A DNA stretch of 64,000 bases from Herbaspirillum rubrisubalbicans (GCF_003719195.1 NZ_CP024996.1:3100001-3164000); one strand, 5' to 3'. Positions 8,603 to 18,647 are shown, numbered from the stretch's first letter. The notes: generated by a model from the letters alone, not told the origin. A program made the numbers and translations.

Positions 8603-10831
8603 GTGACTACTGGCAACCCGACCATCATCTATACGCTGACCGACGAGGCACCCTATCTGGCGACCCACTCGCTCTTGCCCATCGTCAAGAAGTTCACCGC
8701 TCCGGCTGGCATCGACGTCGTCGAAAGCGATATCTCTGTGGCTGCGCGTATCCTGGCTGAATTCCCGGAGTTCCTTACCGATGAGCAGAAAGTCCCCGAT
8801 AACCTGGCCGCACTGGGCGCCCTGACCCAGGACCCCAACGCCAACATCATCAAGCTGCCCAACATCAGCGCCTCCATCCTGCAACTGCAGGCGGCCATCC
8901 GCGAACTGCAGGCACGTGGCTACAAGCTGCCCGACTACCCGGAAAACCCGAGCACCGAAGAAGAAAAGGCCCTGCAAAAGCGCTACGCCAAGATCACCGG
9001 CAGCGCCGTCAACCCGGTCCTGCGCGAAGGCAACTCGGATCGCCGCGCCCCCAACGCCGTCAAGAACTACGCCCGCAAGCACCCGCACTCGATGGCCAAG
9101 TGGTCCATGGCCTCGCGCACCCACGTGGCGCACATGCACGGCGGCGACTTCTACGCCGGCGAAAAAAGCCTGACCCTGGACAAGGCGGTCGACGTCAAGA
9201 TGGACCTGGTCACCAAGTCGGGTGAAACCATCGTCTTGAAGCCCAAGCTGTCCCTGCAAGCCGGTGAAATCATCGACAGCATGTTCATGAGCAAGAAGGC
9301 CCTGTGCGCCTACTACGAAGAACAGATGCAAGACGCCTTCGAGACCGACCTGCTGCTGTCGGTGCACGTCAAGGCCACCATGATGAAGGTCTCGCACCCG
9401 ATCGTCTTCGGCCACGCCGTGCGTACCTACTACAAGGACACCTTCACCAAGCACGCCAAGCTGTTCGCCGAGATCGGCGTGAACCCGAACAACGGCATGT
9501 CCGGCGTCTACGAAAAGATCAACACCCTGCCCGAAGACAAGAAGGCCGAAGTGCTGGCTGACCTTAAGGCCGATGAAGCCAAGCGTCCGCGCCTGGCCAT
9601 GGTGGACTCCGCCAAGGGCATCACCAACCTGCACGCCCCCAACGACGTGATCGTCGATGCTTCCATGCCGGCCATGATCCGCGCCGGCGGCAAGATGTGG
9701 AACGCGGCCGGCAAGACCGAAGACACCAAGGCCCTGCTGCCGGAATCGACCTTTGCCCGTATCTACCAGGAGATGATCAACTTCTGCAAGACCAACGGCG
9801 CCTTCGACCCGACCACCATGGGCACCGTGCCCAACGTCGGCCTGATGGCCCAGAAGGCCGAGGAATACGGTTCGCACGACAAGACCTTCGAAATCGCGCA
9901 AGCCGGCGTGGCCCGCATCGTCACCCTGGACGGCCAGGTGCTGCTGGAGCAGAACGTGGAAGAAGGCGACATCTGGCGCATGTGCCAGGTCAAGGACGCC
10001 GCGGTCCGTGACTGGGTCAAGCTGGCCGTGACCCGTGCCCGCCTGTCCGGGATGCCGGCCGTGTTCTGGCTGGACCCGTACCGTCCGCACGAAGCCGAAC
10101 TGATCAAGAAGGTCAACACCTACCTGAAGGATCACGACCTGACTGGTGCCGACATCCAGATCATGTCGCAAGTACGTGCCATGCGTTACACCCTGGAACG
10201 CGTCATCCGCGGCCTGGACACCATCTCGGTGACCGGCAACATCCTGCGCGACTACCTGACCGACCTGTTCCCCATCATGGAACTGGGCACCTCGGCCAAG
10301 ATGCTGTCGATCGTCCCGCTGATGGCCGGTGGCGGCATGTTTGAAACCGGTGCCGGCGGTTCGGCTCCGAAGCACGTGCAACAGCTGGTCGGTGAAAACC
10401 ACCTGCGTTGGGATTCGCTGGGCGAGTTCCTGGCCCTGGCGGTGTCCATCGAAGAAGTGGGCATCAAGACCGGCAACAACAAGGCCAAGATCCTGGCCAA
10501 GACCCTGGACGCGGCCACCGGCAAGCTGCTGGACAACAACAAGTCGCCCTCGCCCAAGACCGGCGAACTGGACAACCGCGGCAGCCACTTCTACCTGGCC
10601 CTGTACTGGGCCCAGGAACTGGCCGCACAGAAGGACGACGCCGAACTGGCCAAGCAGTTCGCCCCGCTGGCCAAGGCACTGGCTGACAATGAGCAGAAGA
10701 TTGTCGAAGAGCTGAACTCGGTGCAGGGCAAGCAAGTGGATATCGGCGGTTACTACCTGCCGGACCGCGAGAAGACCTTCGCCGTGATGCGTCCGAGCGC
10801 CACCCTGAACCAGGCGCTGGAATCGGTGTAA
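8603..10831 (+). CDS. icd: Monomeric NADP-dependent isocitrate dehydrogenase
   Basis: TCA-cycle enzyme converting isocitrate plus NADP+ to 2-oxoglutarate, CO2 and NADPH in the cytoplasm. At 742 aa it belongs to the monomeric IDH class (about 740 aa), unrelated in length to the 415-aa dimeric enzyme. Recognisable segments: the N-terminus [19 protein letters not shown], the substrate-site region SNPNxR-like [15 protein letters not shown], and the C-terminal DIGGYYLPD. The GTG start at 8603 is preceded by AAGGA at proper spacing. Single gene. Its original terminator has been split by the IS element downstream. Confidence 0.96.
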   Translation: MTTGNPTIIYTLTDEAPYLATHSLLPIVKKFTAPAGIDVVESDISVAARILAEFPEFLTDEQKVPDNLAALGALTQDPNANIIKLPNISASILQLQAAIRELQARGYKLPDYPENPSTEEEKALQKRYAKITGSAVNPVLREGNSDRRAPNAVKNYARKHPHSMAKWSMASRTHVAHMHGGDFYAGEKSLTLDKAVDVKMDLVTKSGETIVLKPKLSLQAGEIIDSMFMSKKALCAYYEEQMQDAFETDLLLSVHVKATMMKVSHPIVFGHAVRTYYKDTFTKHAKLFAEIGVNPNNGMSGVYEKINTLPEDKKAEVLADLKADEAKRPRLAMVDSAKGITNLHAPNDVIVDASMPAMIRAGGKMWNAAGKTEDTKALLPESTFARIYQEMINFCKTNGAFDPTTMGTVPNVGLMAQKAEEYGSHDKTFEIAQAGVARIVTLDGQVLLEQNVEEGDIWRMCQVKDAAVRDWVKLAVTRARLSGMPAVFWLDPYRPHEAELIKKVNTYLKDHDLTGADIQIMSQVRAMRYTLERVIRGLDTISVTGNILRDYLTDLFPIMELGTSAKMLSIVPLMAGGGMFETGAGGSAPKHVQQLVGENHLRWDSLGEFLALAVSIEEVGIKTGNNKAKILAKTLDAATGKLLDNNKSPSPKTGELDNRGSHFYLALYWAQELAAQKDDAELAKQFAPLAKALADNEQKIVEELNSVQGKQVDIGGYYLPDREKTFAVMRPSATLNQALESV

Positions 10832-10888
10832 GGCGTTGACGCTTGCAGGAGGGTGGATGCTTCGCCCTCCTCCGCAGCGCAAAGAAAA

Positions 10889-10912
10889 GGCCGCGAACTT
10901 GCGTTCGCGGCC
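10889..10912. repeat. Left 24-bp copy of duplicated terminator stem-loop
   Basis: Arms GGCCGCGAAC and GTTCGCGGCC, loop TTGC, preceded by AGAAAA. It is identical to 12481-12504 and directly abuts the left end of the IS. On this side the T-run that should follow the hairpin is missing; it is found after the right copy. This reads as a target-site duplication covering the whole stem-loop. Confidence 0.85.
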
Positions 10913-10925
10913 TCAGATTGATGAC
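10913..10925 (+). repeat. IS left terminal inverted repeat
   Basis: TCAGATTGATGAC; pairs with 12468-12480 with one mismatch. Confidence 0.85.
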
Positions 10926-10958
10926 AAAGCCTTGGCGAGAGCCAAGGCTTTGTTGTTT
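10925..10958 (+). terminator. Terminator inside left end of the IS
   Basis: CAAAGCCTTGGC (10925-10936), loop GAGA, GCCAAGGCTTTG (10941-10952), then TTGTTT. It faces transcription entering from icd and would shield the transposase gene, which starts 9 nt after it. Confidence 0.75.
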
Positions 10959-10966
10959 AATCGGTC

Positions 10967-12433
10967 ATGCTCAAAAAACCGACAGCCGCCCAGCACGAGT
11001 TAGAGATGGTGACCATCGAGATGCTCGTGCCCAAGGACCACCTGCTGCGCAAGATCGACGCGGCGGTGGATTTCGAGTTCATCCGAGAGAAGGTGGCGCA
11101 TCTGTATTGCGCCGACAATGGCCGCCCGGCACTGGACCCGGTGGTACTCTTCAAGCTCTTGTTCATCGGTTACCTCTTCGGTATCCGCAGCGAGCGCCAG
11201 CTCATCCGCGAGGTCCAGGTCAATGTGGCCTATCGCTGGTTTGCCGGATTCCGTTTGACCGACAAGGTACCGGACTCCTCCACCTTCTCCCAGAACCGGC
11301 GCCGCCGCTTCATTGATACCACCGTCTATCAAGAGATCTTCGACGAGATCGTGCGCCAGGCCATTGGACGCGGCATGGTCGATGGCCGTGTGCTCTACAG
11401 CGACAGCACCCACCTCAAGGCCAACGCCAACAAGAACAAGTTCGACTACGTTCAAGTTACCCAGACCCCCTCGGCCTATCTGGCCGAATTGGATGCCGCT
11501 GTGGATATCGACCGTGCCGAGCATGGCAAGAAACCGCTCAAGCGTGACGACGATGATGAGCCGCCCACCAAAGAGATCAAGGTCAGTCGCACCGATCCCG
11601 AGAGTGGCTACATGGTGCGCGACGACAAGCCCAAGGGCTTCTTCTACCTGGATCACCGCACCGTCGATGCCAAGCATTCCATCATTACCGATACCCATGT
11701 CACGCCCGCCTCAGTCCATGACAGTCAGCCTTATCTGGCGCGCCTGGATCGTCAGCGCCAGACGTTCGGATTTGATGTACAGGCCGTTGGCCTGGATGCG
11801 GGCTACTTCACACCGGCCGTCTGCCAGGGACTGGAGAATCGCGAGATCAGCGGCGTGATGGGCTACCGCACACCCAACCACAAGCCGGGGACATTCTTTA
11901 AACGGGCGTATGAGTACGATGCCTACCGTGACGAATACATCTGCCCGCAGGGTCAACCCTTGCGCTACAGCACGACCAATCGACTGGGGTATCGGGAATA
12001 CAAATCCAACCCTGAGCAATGCCGAGGCTGCAAGGTACGCGAGCAATGCACCAATAGCGCCAATGCGGTCAAGGTGGTGACGCGCCATGTGTGGGAGCGT
12101 TCCAAGGAGAAGGTGGATGATCGGCGTCGTACCGAATGGGGCAAGCGCATCTATGCCCGACGCAAGGAAACGGTAGAACGCAGCTTCGCCGACGCCAAGC
12201 AATTGCACGGACATCGTTATGCCCGTATGCGGGGATTGCGCAAGGTCGCCGAGCAGTGCTTGTTGGCGGCGGCGGCCCAGAACATGAAGAAGATTGCCCT
12301 GTTGGTGGCGCGCTTGCGCGCGCTTTTACACGGCTTGAGCGCCTCTGCCAGCGTACAAAAGTGGCTACAGCGAAAAATGAGCGCCTTGCTTGGCTTCTGC
12401 GCCATCGACCATCTGCAAATTACCTGCGCCTGA
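10967..12433 (+). CDS. IS1182-family DDE transposase
   Basis: 488 aa. The N-terminal DUF772-type DNA-binding region (about 15-115) includes LDPVVLFKLLFIGYLFGIRSE in two blocks and the DSSTFSQNRRRRF motif; the catalytic DDE domain follows. Likely catalytic residues: Asp146 (YSDSTH), Asp277 (VGLDAGY) and Glu404 (KETVERSFADAK). A Cys cluster (Cys326, 352, 355, 361) precedes the Glu, as in other family members. Start ATG at 10967 lies directly after the IS-encoded hairpin; no strong Shine-Dalgarno is visible, consistent with low expression. Frame is intact. Confidence 0.93.
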   Translation: MLKKPTAAQHELEMVTIEMLVPKDHLLRKIDAAVDFEFIREKVAHLYCADNGRPALDPVVLFKLLFIGYLFGIRSERQLIREVQVNVAYRWFAGFRLTDKVPDSSTFSQNRRRRFIDTTVYQEIFDEIVRQAIGRGMVDGRVLYSDSTHLKANANKNKFDYVQVTQTPSAYLAELDAAVDIDRAEHGKKPLKRDDDDEPPTKEIKVSRTDPESGYMVRDDKPKGFFYLDHRTVDAKHSIITDTHVTPASVHDSQPYLARLDRQRQTFGFDVQAVGLDAGYFTPAVCQGLENREISGVMGYRTPNHKPGTFFKRAYEYDAYRDEYICPQGQPLRYSTTNRLGYREYKSNPEQCRGCKVREQCTNSANAVKVVTRHVWERSKEKVDDRRRTEWGKRIYARRKETVERSFADAKQLHGHRYARMRGLRKVAEQCLLAAAAQNMKKIALLVARLRALLHGLSASASVQKWLQRKMSALLGFCAIDHLQITCA

Positions 12434-12440
12434 AAAACAA

Positions 12441-12466
12441 AACCCCGTGTTCGAAAACACGGGGTT
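12441..12466 (-). terminator. Terminator inside right end of the IS
   Basis: AACCCCGTGTT (12441-12451), loop CGAA, AACACGGGGTT (12456-12466). On the minus strand the stem is followed by TTGTTTTTC, so it blocks transcription entering from the eut side. On the plus strand it closes the transposase transcript. Confidence 0.7.
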
Positions 12467-12467
12467 C

Positions 12468-12480
12468 GTCATCAACCTGA
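12468..12480 (-). repeat. IS right terminal inverted repeat
   Basis: GTCATCAACCTGA; complement of the left end with one mismatch. Confidence 0.85.
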
Positions 12481-12509
12481 GGCCGCGAACTTGCGTTCGC
12501 GGCCTTTTC
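12481..12509 (+). terminator. Right copy of the icd/eutC terminator stem-loop with T-run
   Basis: Same 24-bp stem-loop as 10889-10912 followed by TTTTCTG. Joining the left flank (AGAAAA) with this copy rebuilds a perfectly symmetric bidirectional terminator between convergent icd and eutC. Confidence 0.8.
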
Positions 12510-12546
12510 TGTTTGGGCTGTCCGAGTGCGGCCTGGCTCCAATTCG

Positions 12547-13416
12547 CTAGCGATCACCCAATAGGAAATTACGCCGCACATCCAGTTCCTGCCCCTCGCT
12601 GGCGGTCTCATCCTTCAAGGCCACGCCCGACAGGCTGCGCTGGTGCGCCTGCGCCATCAGGTAATGCAGCTTGTAGGCTGCCTCCGGGTAGGACAAGCCT
12701 TCCGGTCGCACATTGGAGATACAGTTGCGGCTGGCATCGGTCAGTCCGCGCGCAGGCATCCAGGTCAGGTACAAGCCCATGCTATCGGGCGAACTCAAGC
12801 CTGGTCGCTCACCGATCAGGATCACCACCAGCTTCACGCCCAGCAACTCACCGATCTCATCGGCCACCGCTACGCGCCCCTGCTGCACGATCACCGGAGG
12901 CGCCAGCGACCAGCCTTGAGGGGCGATCCTGTGCATCACCTCGGCCAGGAATGGCGCAGCATTACGCACGATGGCCAGGGCCGACAAGCCATCGGCGATG
13001 ACGAAGCCGACATCGTAGCGACGTTCGCCCACGGTGCCGAAACGCTCAAGCAATTGCTGGCGCGAGGCATCGGACAATCTGCGCCCCAGGTCCGGTCGCT
13101 GCAGATACACCAGCCGGTCCGCTGCCGCGCTCTGCACCTGCAGCACATCCTCGGCGCGACAGATGCCATGCTGCTGCAATTGATTCTTCAGCGCCTCCAC
13201 CTCCAACGGCAGATGCACCGCATCGCGTGCCTGTGCATGGGCCAGTTGGAAAGCCAGTTGTGGCGCGGTCGGCAGGCTCACGCCGCTGCGTCCCAGGGCG
13301 ATGCGTGCAGCGGTAAAACGGCGCAGCGCTTCCCATGGATTGGCGGTGACCGTTTCTGCACCAGGGCTGACGTTTTCTGCACCTTGCGGTGCGATGTCTT
13401 GATCGCCCATGCTCAT
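12547..13416 (-). CDS. eutC: Ethanolamine ammonia-lyase small subunit
   Basis: Light chain of the adenosylcobalamin-dependent lyase that splits ethanolamine into acetaldehyde and ammonia. 289 aa, normal size. Recognised by [49 protein letters not shown] and [11 protein letters not shown], segments that help form the cobalamin and substrate site. The first ~25 residues are a variable extension typical of the family. Its ATG overlaps the eutB stop by 4 nt (ATGA), showing translational coupling. The 3' end faces the IS-disrupted terminator. Confidence 0.95.
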   Translation of the reverse strand: MSMGDQDIAPQGAENVSPGAETVTANPWEALRRFTAARIALGRSGVSLPTAPQLAFQLAHAQARDAVHLPLEVEALKNQLQQHGICRAEDVLQVQSAAADRLVYLQRPDLGRRLSDASRQQLLERFGTVGERRYDVGFVIADGLSALAIVRNAAPFLAEVMHRIAPQGWSLAPPVIVQQGRVAVADEIGELLGVKLVVILIGERPGLSSPDSMGLYLTWMPARGLTDASRNCISNVRPEGLSYPEAAYKLHYLMAQAHQRSLSGVALKDETASEGQELDVRRNFLLGDR

Positions 13417-14819
13417 TGCAGCCGCAGCAAGGTATCGCGAAAACCGGGAGCCATGTCGGCATGAAGACGGAAAGTCGTCTCATCGCCGCCTGGGTTGAAG
13501 ATCTGCATCCGGTGCAGCCAGGCTTCGAATTCCGGCGCGGGCCGGGAGCCCAGCACACGGCGGGCATAGAGGGCATCGTGGAAGGAGGTGGTCTGATAGT
13601 TCAGCATGATATCGTCCGATCCGGGAATGCCCATGACGAAGGTACAACCGGCCACGCCCAACAGGGTCAGCAGCACGTCCATGTCGTTCTGGTCGGCCTC
13701 GGCGTGATTGGTGTAGCAAACGTCGCAACCCATGGGCAGGCCCAGCAGCTTGGCGCAGAAATGATCTTCCAGCCCGGCGCGGATGATCTGCTTGCCATCG
13801 TAGAGATATTCCGGCCCGATGAAGCCGACCACGGTATTGACCAACAGCGGCTTGAAAGCGCGCGCCACCGCGTAGGCGCGCGCCTCGCAGGTCTGCTGGT
13901 CGATGCCGTGATGGGCATTGGCCGAGAGCGCACTGCCCTGCCCGGTTTCGAAATACATGACGTTCTCGCCCACCGTACCGCGTTGCAAGGACAGCGCCGC
14001 CTCACGTGCCTCGCCCAGGATCGCCAGGTCGATGCCAAAGCCCCGATTGGCCGCCTCGGTGCCGGCAATGGACTGGAACACCAGGTCCACCGGCGCGCCG
14101 CGCTCGATGGCGGCGATCGTATTGGTGACGTGGGTCAGCACGCAGGATTGGGTGGGGATCTCGTAACGCGCGATGACATCGGCCATCATACCGACCAGCT
14201 TGACCACCTGCGGCACATTGTCGGTGGCTGGATTGATACCGATGACCGCATCGCCATTGCCATACATCAGGCCATCGAGAATGCTGGCGGCAATGCCGCT
14301 GGCATCATCGGTCGGATGATTGGGTTGCAGGCGCGTCGAGAGCCGCCCCGGCAAGCCGATGGTATTGCGAAAGGCGGTGACCACGCGGCACTTCTTGCCC
14401 ACCAGGATCAGGTCCTGGTTGCGCATGATCTTGGAGACGGCGGCGGCCATCTCGGGCGTGATACCGGGCGCCACGGCCGCCAGCACCGTGCTGTCGGTGT
14501 CGTCCTTCAACAGCCAGTTGCGCAGATCGCCCACGGTCAGATGCGCAATCGGGGCGAAGGCGGCGCGGTCGTGGCTGTCGATGATGAGGCGGGTGACCTC
14601 ATCGTCTTCGTAGGGGATCAAGGGTTCTTCCAGGAATATCTTCAGCGGTAGCTCGGCCAGCGCCATCTGGGCAATGGCACGCTCCTCGGCACTGGCCGCC
14701 GCGACCCCGGCCAGCAGGTCGCCCGAACGCGCCGGGCTGGCCTTGGCCATTAACTCCTTCAGATTGCGAAACACGTAGCTGGCGCTACCCACGCTGTGGC
14801 GAAAACGATGTGTCACCAT
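13413..14819 (-). CDS. eutB: Ethanolamine ammonia-lyase large subunit
   Basis: Catalytic heavy chain (TIM barrel) of ethanolamine ammonia-lyase, 468 aa. Start set at ATG 14819 ([20 protein letters not shown]) because AGGGAG precedes it and this is the EutB N-terminus; the open frame upstream is not conserved-looking. Characteristic segments: [56 protein letters not shown] and [19 protein letters not shown]. It is in one operon with eat upstream (43-bp gap) and eutC downstream (overlap). No EutA reactivase or microcompartment shell genes are next to it. Confidence 0.96.
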   Translation of the reverse strand: MVTHRFRHSVGSASYVFRNLKELMAKASPARSGDLLAGVAAASAEERAIAQMALAELPLKIFLEEPLIPYEDDEVTRLIIDSHDRAAFAPIAHLTVGDLRNWLLKDDTDSTVLAAVAPGITPEMAAAVSKIMRNQDLILVGKKCRVVTAFRNTIGLPGRLSTRLQPNHPTDDASGIAASILDGLMYGNGDAVIGINPATDNVPQVVKLVGMMADVIARYEIPTQSCVLTHVTNTIAAIERGAPVDLVFQSIAGTEAANRGFGIDLAILGEAREAALSLQRGTVGENVMYFETGQGSALSANAHHGIDQQTCEARAYAVARAFKPLLVNTVVGFIGPEYLYDGKQIIRAGLEDHFCAKLLGLPMGCDVCYTNHAEADQNDMDVLLTLLGVAGCTFVMGIPGSDDIMLNYQTTSFHDALYARRVLGSRPAPEFEAWLHRMQIFNPGGDETTFRLHADMAPGFRDTLLRLQ

Positions 14820-14862
14820 GGTCGCTTGCTCCCTGAAAAGCGCTCCGTCGCAACCATTGGCA

Positions 14863-16236
14863 TCAGGCCAGCAGGCCGCGCCCCGAGCGTTGACGCGCCA
14901 AGGCAAGGTAGCACACATAACCCAATGCCAGCAGTGCCACGAAAATACCGAAAATAAGCGGGTTGTAGTAGATCATCGTGGCCATGCATACCAGCGCGCC
15001 AAACAAGGCAAAGGCCGGGAAGTAAGGATACAGCGGCGCACGGAACGGCCGCTCCAGCCCTGCCTCGGCGCGGCGCAGGCGGAACAGCGCCAGCATCGAC
15101 AGGATGTACATCAGGATCGCGCCAAACACCGACATGGTCACGATGTTGGCCGTGAGCGTCTGACCACCCAGCGTGATCCATTCATCGCTGTAGATGGCGG
15201 CGATGCCCACCACGCCTCCGGCCAGGATGGCGCGATGCGGAGTCTTGAAGCGCGGATGGACACGCGCGAAATACTTCGGCAGGTAGCCCTCGCGCGCCAG
15301 TGCGAAGATCTGGCGCGAATAGCCCAGGATGATGCCGTGGAACGACGCCACCAGCCCGAACAGACCCAGCCACACCAGCATGTGCAACCAGTTGCTGTTA
15401 TTGCCGACGATCAGTTTCATGGCCTGCGGCAGCGGATCATTGATGTTGGCCAACTTGGTCCAGTCGCCCGCGCCACCGGCAAAGAGCATCACACCGATGG
15501 CCAGCACCACCAGCGTGAGGATGCCGGTGATGTAGGCAATCGGAATGGAGCGCTTGGGATCCTTGGCCTCTTCGGCCGCCATGGCCACGCCTTCGATGGC
15601 CAGGAAGAACCAGATCGCAAAGGGAATCGCGGCGAACATGCCGGGCACCGCCGCCAGGCTGAAACCATCACTGCCGGACCAGCCGCCCTTGGTGAAATTG
15701 GCAACCGAAAAGCCCGGCGCCACCACCCCCATGAAGACCAGCAACTCGAAGATCGCCAACAGCGTCACGAACAGTTCGAAGGTGGCGGCAATCTGCACCC
15801 CCACGATGTTGAGCGTCATGAAGAGCAAATAGGCGCCCAGCGCCGCCAGCTTGGGGTCGAGCTGCGGGAACTGCACGTTCAGATAGGCGCCAATGGCCAG
15901 GGCGATGGCCGGAGGTGCGAAGACGAATTCGATCAGCGTGGCAGCCCCGGCCAGATAGCCGCCCACCGGCCCGAAAGCGCGCTTGCTGTAGGCAAACGGC
16001 CCGCCCGCGTGCGGAATGGAAGTGGTCAGTTCGGTGAAGCTGAAGATGAAGGTGGCATACATGGCCGCGATGAACAGCGCCGTCACCGTAAAGCCCAGCG
16101 TGCCAGCGCTGGCCCAGCCATAGCTCCAGCCGAAGTATTCCCCGGAGATCACCAGCCCGACCGCAATGGCCCAGAGCTGCAGGGTGGAGAGGACAGGCTT
16201 GAGCGTGTGGTCTTGCCCGGAAGAGCGTGCATTCAT
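14863..16236 (-). CDS. eat: Ethanolamine permease
   Basis: Inner-membrane APC-superfamily transporter (about 12 membrane segments) importing ethanolamine. Start at ATG 16236 with AGGAG upstream gives 457 aa, the usual Eat length; the open frame extends 29 codons further but lacks a ribosome site there. Family marks: GLVISGEYFGWSYGW in the first helix, SIPHAGGPFAYSKRAFGP and AIEGVAMAAEEAKDP. First gene of the eat-eutB-eutC operon and divergent from the AraC-type regulator. Confidence 0.93.
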   Translation of the reverse strand: MNARSSGQDHTLKPVLSTLQLWAIAVGLVISGEYFGWSYGWASAGTLGFTVTALFIAAMYATFIFSFTELTTSIPHAGGPFAYSKRAFGPVGGYLAGAATLIEFVFAPPAIALAIGAYLNVQFPQLDPKLAALGAYLLFMTLNIVGVQIAATFELFVTLLAIFELLVFMGVVAPGFSVANFTKGGWSGSDGFSLAAVPGMFAAIPFAIWFFLAIEGVAMAAEEAKDPKRSIPIAYITGILTLVVLAIGVMLFAGGAGDWTKLANINDPLPQAMKLIVGNNSNWLHMLVWLGLFGLVASFHGIILGYSRQIFALAREGYLPKYFARVHPRFKTPHRAILAGGVVGIAAIYSDEWITLGGQTLTANIVTMSVFGAILMYILSMLALFRLRRAEAGLERPFRAPLYPYFPAFALFGALVCMATMIYYNPLIFGIFVALLALGYVCYLALARQRSGRGLLA

Positions 16237-16453
16237 CGGATTCTCCTGTTGGCGCGAGAGGTAGGGCCGCGACATGACGGCCATTGTTATAGGACTGGCA
16301 GGATTGGCAAAACTTGCGGGCATGGCGCTTGCTTGATTTTCGTCAACACGCTGCCCTAGCGACGCAATATAGCAACGGCGAAATTGGCGGCGTTATCGAA
16401 ATTCGGCAAAACTGCGCGGCCTGCGGGCCGGCAGTCGATCAAGGAGTGGCCTT

Positions 16454-17458
16454 ATGTCTTTTCTTTCACTGTCCCAGGCTGACACAGCTGCCACGCCCAC
16501 CCAGCGGGCATTGCGCACCGCCATTGCGCGCGACGTGGATGAGCACGCCCACAACCTGACCAATTGGGAACAGCGCTACGACCAGATCACCTGCGGCCGT
16601 TTCGAAGGCGTACTGCAGGAGTGGCAGAGCAGTGGCCTGCAGATCTTCCGCGAAGCCAGCAGCCGCGCCGTACGCCAGTCCTGCCAAGTGTGGCCGGATG
16701 CGTACTGGTTCGGCATCGAGGTGCGCACCAGCGGGATGCGCATCAATGGCCGCCCGGTGGCTGAGGATATGGTAATGACCCGCCCCGGCACCTGCGAATT
16801 CGAACTGGTCACGCCCGACGCCCATGAGATCTTCGGCATCGTGGTCCAGCGCGACGCCTTGCAGGCCAGCGCGGCACGACTTGGCTGCCAGCCCGACTGG
16901 GGCCGCCTGGGCCAGGCTGAACTGTTGAAGGTGGAGCATGGCGGCCTGCAGGATTGCCGCCAGCACATCAGCGCCCTGCTGGCCCTGGCCGACCAGGCCA
17001 GAGGCGCGCACGCCCATGCGGCGCTGCAGTTGCGACAGGAAGCGGTGCTGGTGTCGCTGCTGGCCCTGCTTGATGACAGCGAGATAGAGGCCGAAGCGGG
17101 GTCCAGCTTCCTGCGCCGCCGCCGCATCGTCAACGATGCCCGCGAATTCGCTCTGGCCCACCAGGAAAGCCCGGTCACGGTCCCCATGCTGTGCGAGGCG
17201 GTGCATGTGAGCCGGCGCACGCTGCAATACTGTTTCGAGGACGTGCTGGGCATGAGTCCGATCAGCTACCTGCGCTCGCTACGCCTCAACGGTGTGCGCC
17301 GCGCGCTATGCCAGGGTGACGGTAGCCAGGCCATGGGCAGCATCGGTGACATCGCTGCAGCCTGGGGCTTTGCCAATTTCAGCCAGTTCTCGTGTGATTA
17401 CAAGAAACTGTTCGGCCAGACGCCCTCGGCCATGTTGCAGGCACGCACCCGGCATTGA
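16454..17458 (+). CDS. eutR: AraC-family activator of ethanolamine genes
   Basis: 334 aa. The N-terminal ligand domain (about 30-220) is EutR-like, beginning with the NLTNWEQRYDQITCGRFEG segment; the C-terminal AraC domain has two helix-turn-helix units (MLCEAVHVSRRTLQYCFEDVLG and the GSIGDIAAAWGFANFSQFSCDYKKLFG region). It is divergent from eat across a 217-bp gap. In enterobacteria EutR responds to ethanolamine plus adenosylcobalamin; the same job here is inferred from domain similarity and position. Confidence 0.85.
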   Translation: MSFLSLSQADTAATPTQRALRTAIARDVDEHAHNLTNWEQRYDQITCGRFEGVLQEWQSSGLQIFREASSRAVRQSCQVWPDAYWFGIEVRTSGMRINGRPVAEDMVMTRPGTCEFELVTPDAHEIFGIVVQRDALQASAARLGCQPDWGRLGQAELLKVEHGGLQDCRQHISALLALADQARGAHAHAALQLRQEAVLVSLLALLDDSEIEAEAGSSFLRRRRIVNDAREFALAHQESPVTVPMLCEAVHVSRRTLQYCFEDVLGMSPISYLRSLRLNGVRRALCQGDGSQAMGSIGDIAAAWGFANFSQFSCDYKKLFGQTPSAMLQARTRH

Positions 17459-17545
17459 TCACCCGCGGCACTTGCCGTGCCGGTGATGCGTTGACGCGCT
17501 ATATTTCAGGCGTATGCATCGACATGCCAACCTTCACCTGAACCT

Positions 17546-18580
17546 ATGGCTCGTTTATCCGCCCTGCTTCTGACTGCCTTGCTGTCCTTGCCCCTGTTGC
17601 CGGCCCAGGTTGCCGCCCAGGCCCGCCAGCCCCTATCCTTGGGCGGCGCCACGCCCTACACCATGGCCGTCTATGCCAATGCCGATCTGAACCAATTGCC
17701 CAGCCATGTGCAACGGGCAGTCGTCATCGTGCATGGGGTCAAACGCAATGCCATGAATTATTTCGCCATCGGCCAGCACTTGCTGCAGATGGCCCAACTG
17801 ACAGCGTCCGATACACTCCTGCTGGCGCCCAACTTCATGGCCAGGAAAGATGCCGGCCTGCTGCCGGACATGCCGATCTGGGGCGGCGCTGCCTGGATGC
17901 AGGGCAAAGCCTCGACCAGGGGAGTGACCGGCATTACCAGCTTCCAGGCATTGGACGACCTGCTGCGTTGGCTGGCCGACCCCGGTCGCTTTCCCGACCT
18001 GCGCGAGATCGTGCTGATCGGCCACTCGGCCGGTGCGCAGTTGATGCAGCGCTATGCCCTGCTCAATGACCTCACGGAAACCTTGCAGCAAGGCGGCATC
18101 CACCTGCGTTACATCATCTCCAGCCCCTCCTCCTACCTCTACCTGAGTCCCGAACGCCCCACGGACGGGGACTTTGCGGTGCCACCCGGCACCAGTTGCC
18201 CGCGCTACGACGACTATCGCTATGGGCTGGGCCAGCCGCCAGCCTACCTGGCGCAACAGCATCTGGATGGACACCAGTTGTTCGCCCGCTATGCCGCGCG
18301 CGACGTGCGCTACCTGGTCGGCGGGCGCGATGTCGACCCGCAGCACCGCTTCCTTGACCGCTCCTGCGGCGCCGCCCTACAGGGAACCACACGCCTGGCC
18401 AGGCAACTGGCTTACGTGAGCTACGAACAGTTCCTGGCACGGCAATGGCAGAGCCCGGTCAAGCACCCACAGCAGGTGATCCCGGATGCCACCCATGATC
18501 CGGCCAGGCTGTACCGCTCGCCATTGGCCCTGGGGCTGATCTTCCCCGAGCTGCTTGATCGTCAGCCCGGCCAGCGCTAA
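17546..18580 (+). CDS. Secreted alpha/beta-hydrolase-like protein
   Basis: 344 aa with a clear N-terminal signal peptide (LLLTALLSLPLLPAQVAAQA). The body shows an alpha/beta-hydrolase pattern: VVIVHGVKRNAMNYF (oxyanion-loop region), nucleophile elbow GHSAG (IVLIGHSAGAQLMQRY), and a late His in PDATHDPARLY. A conserved pair of Cys (TSCPRYDDYRYG and DRSCGAAL) may form a disulfide. Periplasmic or secreted. Substrate unknown; similar proteins are annotated only as hypothetical hydrolases. Stands 68 bp before the glycosyltransferase gene on the same strand, possibly co-transcribed. Confidence 0.7.
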   Translation: MARLSALLLTALLSLPLLPAQVAAQARQPLSLGGATPYTMAVYANADLNQLPSHVQRAVVIVHGVKRNAMNYFAIGQHLLQMAQLTASDTLLLAPNFMARKDAGLLPDMPIWGGAAWMQGKASTRGVTGITSFQALDDLLRWLADPGRFPDLREIVLIGHSAGAQLMQRYALLNDLTETLQQGGIHLRYIISSPSSYLYLSPERPTDGDFAVPPGTSCPRYDDYRYGLGQPPAYLAQQHLDGHQLFARYAARDVRYLVGGRDVDPQHRFLDRSCGAALQGTTRLARQLAYVSYEQFLARQWQSPVKHPQQVIPDATHDPARLYRSPLALGLIFPELLDRQPGQR

Positions 18581-18647
18581 AGCACTGGCCCTCACGCGGT
18601 AGAGACGGCACAATGCCGGCTGCCTTTCTTGATGAAGAGACCCCGCG

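Larger units (their letters stand above)
10913..12480 (+). mobile_element. IS1182-family insertion sequence, 1568 bp
   Basis: Bounded by 13-bp terminal inverted repeats (TCAGATTGATGAC left; complement of right end TCAGGTTGATGAC, one mismatch, similarity continuing weakly to about 19 bp). It holds one intact transposase gene. The element separates two identical 24-bp stem-loop copies, one ending at 10912 and one starting at 12481. Both ends carry an internal hairpin terminator just inside the inverted repeat. It looks complete and recent: no frameshift, and flanking duplicates are exact. Confidence 0.88.

Noticed and set aside
8576..10882. A 768-codon open frame on the minus strand
   Set aside because: Antisense shadow of icd with no recognisable protein.
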